Below are positions 61,194 to 64,000 of a stretch of DNA of 64,000 nucleotides, piece by piece. The notes beneath the pieces are model-generated. The model ran no database searches, was not told where the DNA came from, and saw nothing but the letters and a program-made list of their open reading frames with translations. The DNA is from Hyaloscypha bicolor E. Its lineage: Eukaryota > Ascomycota > Leotiomycetes > Helotiales > Hyaloscyphaceae. The translations under genes were made by a program, and so were the position numbers. The stretch covers positions 888,152-952,151 of the forward strand of contig NW_020194563.1 in NCBI RefSeq assembly GCF_002865645.1, given 5' to 3'. Each line of letters begins with the position of its first letter. Within the stretch, counting starts at the first letter, position 1.

Positions 61194-62838
61194 ATGGGGG
61201 GAAACCACCCAGAACCCACCGCAGCTGCGATGAGTCTATCCCAGAAAGCTGAAAGTATTGCGAGTGAATTTGTCCTCAGCGACGATGATGTGCGGAAGTG
61301 CAGCAAACAATTCATCTTCGAACTAGGTAACACACTGCCCCCTCAGCACCTCATCTCGCTAAGTATTTCGTTCAGGCGAGGGGCTGAAACATGTTGTGCC
61401 CACGGTCTGTCAGATCCCGACCTATGTTACGAAAGTGGCGCGTGGTACAGAGAAGGTTCGACTTGCGTGCATAGACAGTTCAACGATTACACATTGCTAA
61501 CATACTCAGGGTGTTTCTCTAGCGGTTGACCTCGGCGGAACTAATCTGAGAGTGTGCTCTGTCGAACTCAAAGGTGACACGAAGTGGACTGCTAAGCATG
61601 CCAAAAGAGTCATCCCGCCAGAAACCATGACTGGTTCAAACGGTGCCGAGCTATTTCATCTGATTGCTCACGAGATAGACCAATTCTTTCAACTGCATCA
61701 CAGAGATACGCTTCAGAAGCTACGACAATCTAAAGACGTCCTTCCTCTAGGATTTACATTTTCGTATCCTGCATACCAGACCAGTATTAACTCTGGTATT
61801 CTATTGCGTTGGACTAAAGGATTTGATATCCCTGACGTTATCAACAAGGACGTATGTCAACTTCTACAGGTTGCCATTGACGACTTCAACTTGCCAGTCG
61901 AAGTCACGGCGTTGGTGAATGATGCTCTTGGTGCGCTGATGTTTCGGGCATATACGCTGCCACTCTCACAAACCCGTACCTCTGTCGGAGCCATATTCGG
62001 GACCGGGACGAATGGCGTGTACCTGGAAAAGCTATCTAACATTACTAAAGCCCTGGGAACACATGATGACTCTACAGGCGAGATGTTCATCAGTAGTGAA
62101 TGGGGCTCGTTCGACAACGGCTTGCTAGTACAACCAAACACAAAGTACGACATGAAGGTTGATCAAAGCAGTATAAACCCAGGCAACCAAATGTTTGAGA
62201 AGCGAGTTTCGGGGATGTTTCAAGGCGAGCTTTTGAGGGTAGCTTTGAATGAATTGTACGCTGATCCAGACGCCTGCTTGTTTCGAGGTGTCCAATGGGA
62301 TGATCCAGCCCAAGGCGAAGGGCCAGCACCTTTCTTCACTCGATGGGCGATAGACACGTCTCTCCTTTCAATAGCAGCAGCAGAAAATGCTCAAGAGCTT
62401 ACTGCACTTTCAGAGGCACTCGTCAAGACACTGCGCATCCCAGCTAATCATGTAAGCGCTGATGATGTTCGTGCGGTGAAGACGATCGCTGATGCGATTG
62501 GCAAACGAGCGGCCAGGCTGGCGGGCATGGCCATCGGCTCAGCCCTTATCAAAGGCGGGAGAATAACCGTTGATAGGAACATACTACCCGTCACAAGAGT
62601 TACAGAGGATTTTTCTGGCGTGGAAGCGGTCGATATCGCGGTTGACGGCAGCGTCGTTGAGTTGTATCCAGGGTTTGAACGTTATATGCGTGAGGTGTGG
62701 AGAGTTATCGACGGTATAGGACCAGCTGGAGAGAAAATGATCAAAATGGGAGTCGCAAAAGACGGTTCCAGTATTGGCGCAGCGATTATTGCGCTGATTG
62801 TCGCAAATGGACGTGCGTCACATACAGCAACTCCTTGA
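61194..62838 (+). CDS. Glucokinase/hexokinase-family protein, 513 aa
   Basis: Exons are 61194-61326, 61376-61455 and 61510-62838. Introns of 49 and 54 nt keep phase, with a GCTAAC branch in the second. Family marks in order: IPTYVT, then phosphate-1 loop LAVDLGGTNLRV (residues 75-86), PLGFTFSYP and RWTKGF with Lys174, LVNDALG with Asp209, GAIFGTGTNG, EWGSFDNG, NPGNQMFEKRVSGM with Glu301, and GSVVELYPGF near the end. The enzyme family phosphorylates glucose with ATP in the cytosol, the first step of glycolysis. The N-terminal half resembles yeast Glk1 more than Hxk2. One oddity: the sugar-binding Asn expected before EWG (INxEWG) is Ser266 (FISSEWG). It may be a weak or regulatory paralogue. 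Start 61,194 was chosen; ATG 61,230 is an alternative. It converges with the kinase gene at 62,936. Confidence 0.88.
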
Positions 62839-62935
62839 GAAACACAAGGGAATTTTATGAACAAGTCCGACATGGGCTATGACACTATGAAGGCCAAGAA
62901 TCCAGTCATCGTCAAATGTGACGCCTATACTGCTT

Positions 62936-64000
62936 TTAACCTTCTTCCTCTTCCTCCTCTTCCTCTTCTTCCTCCACTTCCTCTTCCTCCTCTTCTTCTT
63001 CCTCGTCGTCTTTCCCTTCTCTATCTAAGGCTTCGTGATCGTGATAGACTTCAGACTTTCGCTTATAGGAAGCAAGTTCGTCGGGGCAGATTCTAGAGCA
63101 TAGTTCCTTCATATCTTCGAAGATACTAGGTTAAAGTGATGTTAATGCAGCCCCCATCAAATCGCAAAGATACAAATTTTCTTACTTCTCGCGATAATTG
63201 CTGCCTGGAATCAACCAAGCAGCGGTCAAATTAGGCCTCAACGAATACAGGAGATTTCGCGAATCCCAATCCTCTTCTATGATAAGGTAGTTAGTAGCTG
63301 TACTGGGAAGGGACGCATACGGTAGCGAACACTGACCCGGCTCACTCGCAGGAAAATGTCGCTTGTAGCTTCGAATGTATGTTTTGCTGCTCAGTCTGTG
63401 TCTGGGGGTCCTCCAGTTACCCAATTCGAACTCGTTGTGTGCGTAAAATGCAGATCCGTCAAAGACGAATGGCTCCCCACTTCGCACATCCGTGGCTGTA
63501 TTCCCATCCCAGACGTTTCCATGCACTAGGCAAGGCTTAATGGACCTGCCATCGCTCTGCAATGGTCGCAGCAATGCCGGGACACACTTATCCATCACAA
63601 GCTGTGCGCAGAAATCAAACTCCGGCCAATGTCGCTGTTTGGACTTGTCCATATCGAAGACGTGCTTGAGCTGTTTGTGATAGCAAACTTCCCACGAGTC
63701 CTCCCAGATGTCAGTTAACTGGGGTGCTTTCCCATGGCAAGTCTTCACATGGAATCCAAATTTACCAGTGGGTGAGATGGACTTTTTGTGCAGCTCCGCC
63801 AGGCGCGCGACGAATCTAGCAGGCTCTGGAAGCTGCTGTCCAACATCGCGGAACTCCGCTAGAATAAAGTAGTTGGCTGGTCCAGGGGCTTTGTATTGGC
63901 CGAGAGCGTAAGGTTTGGGACAGAACGACGGGAGAACTTCATAGAGTGCCTTGTCTGATTCGAACTGCCCTTCAGCCATTAAGCGATCACTTTCGCCGGT
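62936..64000 (-). CDS. Fructosamine/ketosamine-3-kinase family protein (5' end beyond the window)
   Basis: Minus-strand exons are at least 64000-63186 and 63125-62936; the 60-nt intron keeps phase. The frame is still open at the window edge upstream of the Met at 63,979. The family usually has an ATP-binding N-lobe there, so the true start is probably outside. Visible marks of the fructosamine kinase family (PF03881): EFESDKA-like 'QFESDKALYEVLPSF' near the edge, catalytic loop LVHGNVWDGN, and VFDGSAFYAHNEFELGNW after it, the family's metal-binding and adjacent segment. Members phosphorylate sugar groups stuck to protein lysines so that they fall off (deglycation). The last exon adds an unusual tail of about 25 almost pure Glu residues. 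The 97-bp gap to the hexokinase-family gene leaves room only for shared terminators. Confidence 0.85.
62941..63013. repeat. (CTT/CCT)n pyrimidine tract encoding a poly-Glu tail
   Basis: An almost pure run of CTT, CCT and CTC triplets. On the minus strand it is read as GAA/GAG codons, giving the acidic C-terminus of the fructosamine-kinase-like protein. Confidence 0.9.

Overview
The window is nuclear DNA of a filamentous ascomycete (Pezizomycotina). The evidence is short introns of about 47-60 nt with GTRNGT-like donors and CTAAC/CTAAT branch sites, a Zn2Cys6 regulator, a FluG/DUF3435 protein, a lipase-NACHT-WD40 receptor, and a very large block of repeats decayed by repeat-induced point mutation (RIP). 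I cannot name the species. Nearly all real genes are spliced. I rebuilt their exons by joining open frames at splice sites that preserve phase, and exon coordinates are given inside each entry.

Left gene-bearing part (1-12,774): two minisatellites, both of 16-bp period; a complete Zn2Cys6 transcription factor (1173-2739); a GNAT acetyltransferase with one intron (4423-5249); an unmutated 247-bp MITE (6666-6912); a 1.1-kb AT island; a small charged protein (8498-8881); and a complete five-exon FluG/DUF3435 tyrosine-recombinase-like gene on the minus strand (9258-12073). That gene belongs to the family that includes Starship 'captain' recombinases.

Central AT-rich block (about 12,775-53,170): 40 kb of almost pure A+T, which I read as saturated RIP over nested retroelements. 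In its middle sits a much less mutated Ty1/copia element (35,421-42,622). It has 168-bp LTRs, a primer-binding site matching the anticodon arm of initiator tRNA-Met, gag-pol on the minus strand, and an extra spliced gene on the plus strand between pol and the 3' LTR. A second, heavily mutated copy of the same element follows (about 43,467-50,098). Two mutated copies of the MITE, terminal-repeat pairs of at least two other elements and several tandem arrays are also recognisable. I found no intact host gene in this block.

Right gene-bearing part (53,171-64,000): a tentative small secreted protein; a 1627-aa SesB-like lipase/NACHT/WD40 NOD-like receptor on the minus strand (54036-59116); a 5'-truncated LINE with a perfect 15-bp target duplication (59,815-60,613); a glucokinase/hexokinase paralogue (61194-62838) with a changed sugar-site residue; and, converging on it, a fructosamine/ketosamine-3-kinase family gene that runs off the right edge (62936-64000). 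The last two share a sugar-phosphorylation theme. The rest looks like unrelated accessory genes around a repeat-rich block.
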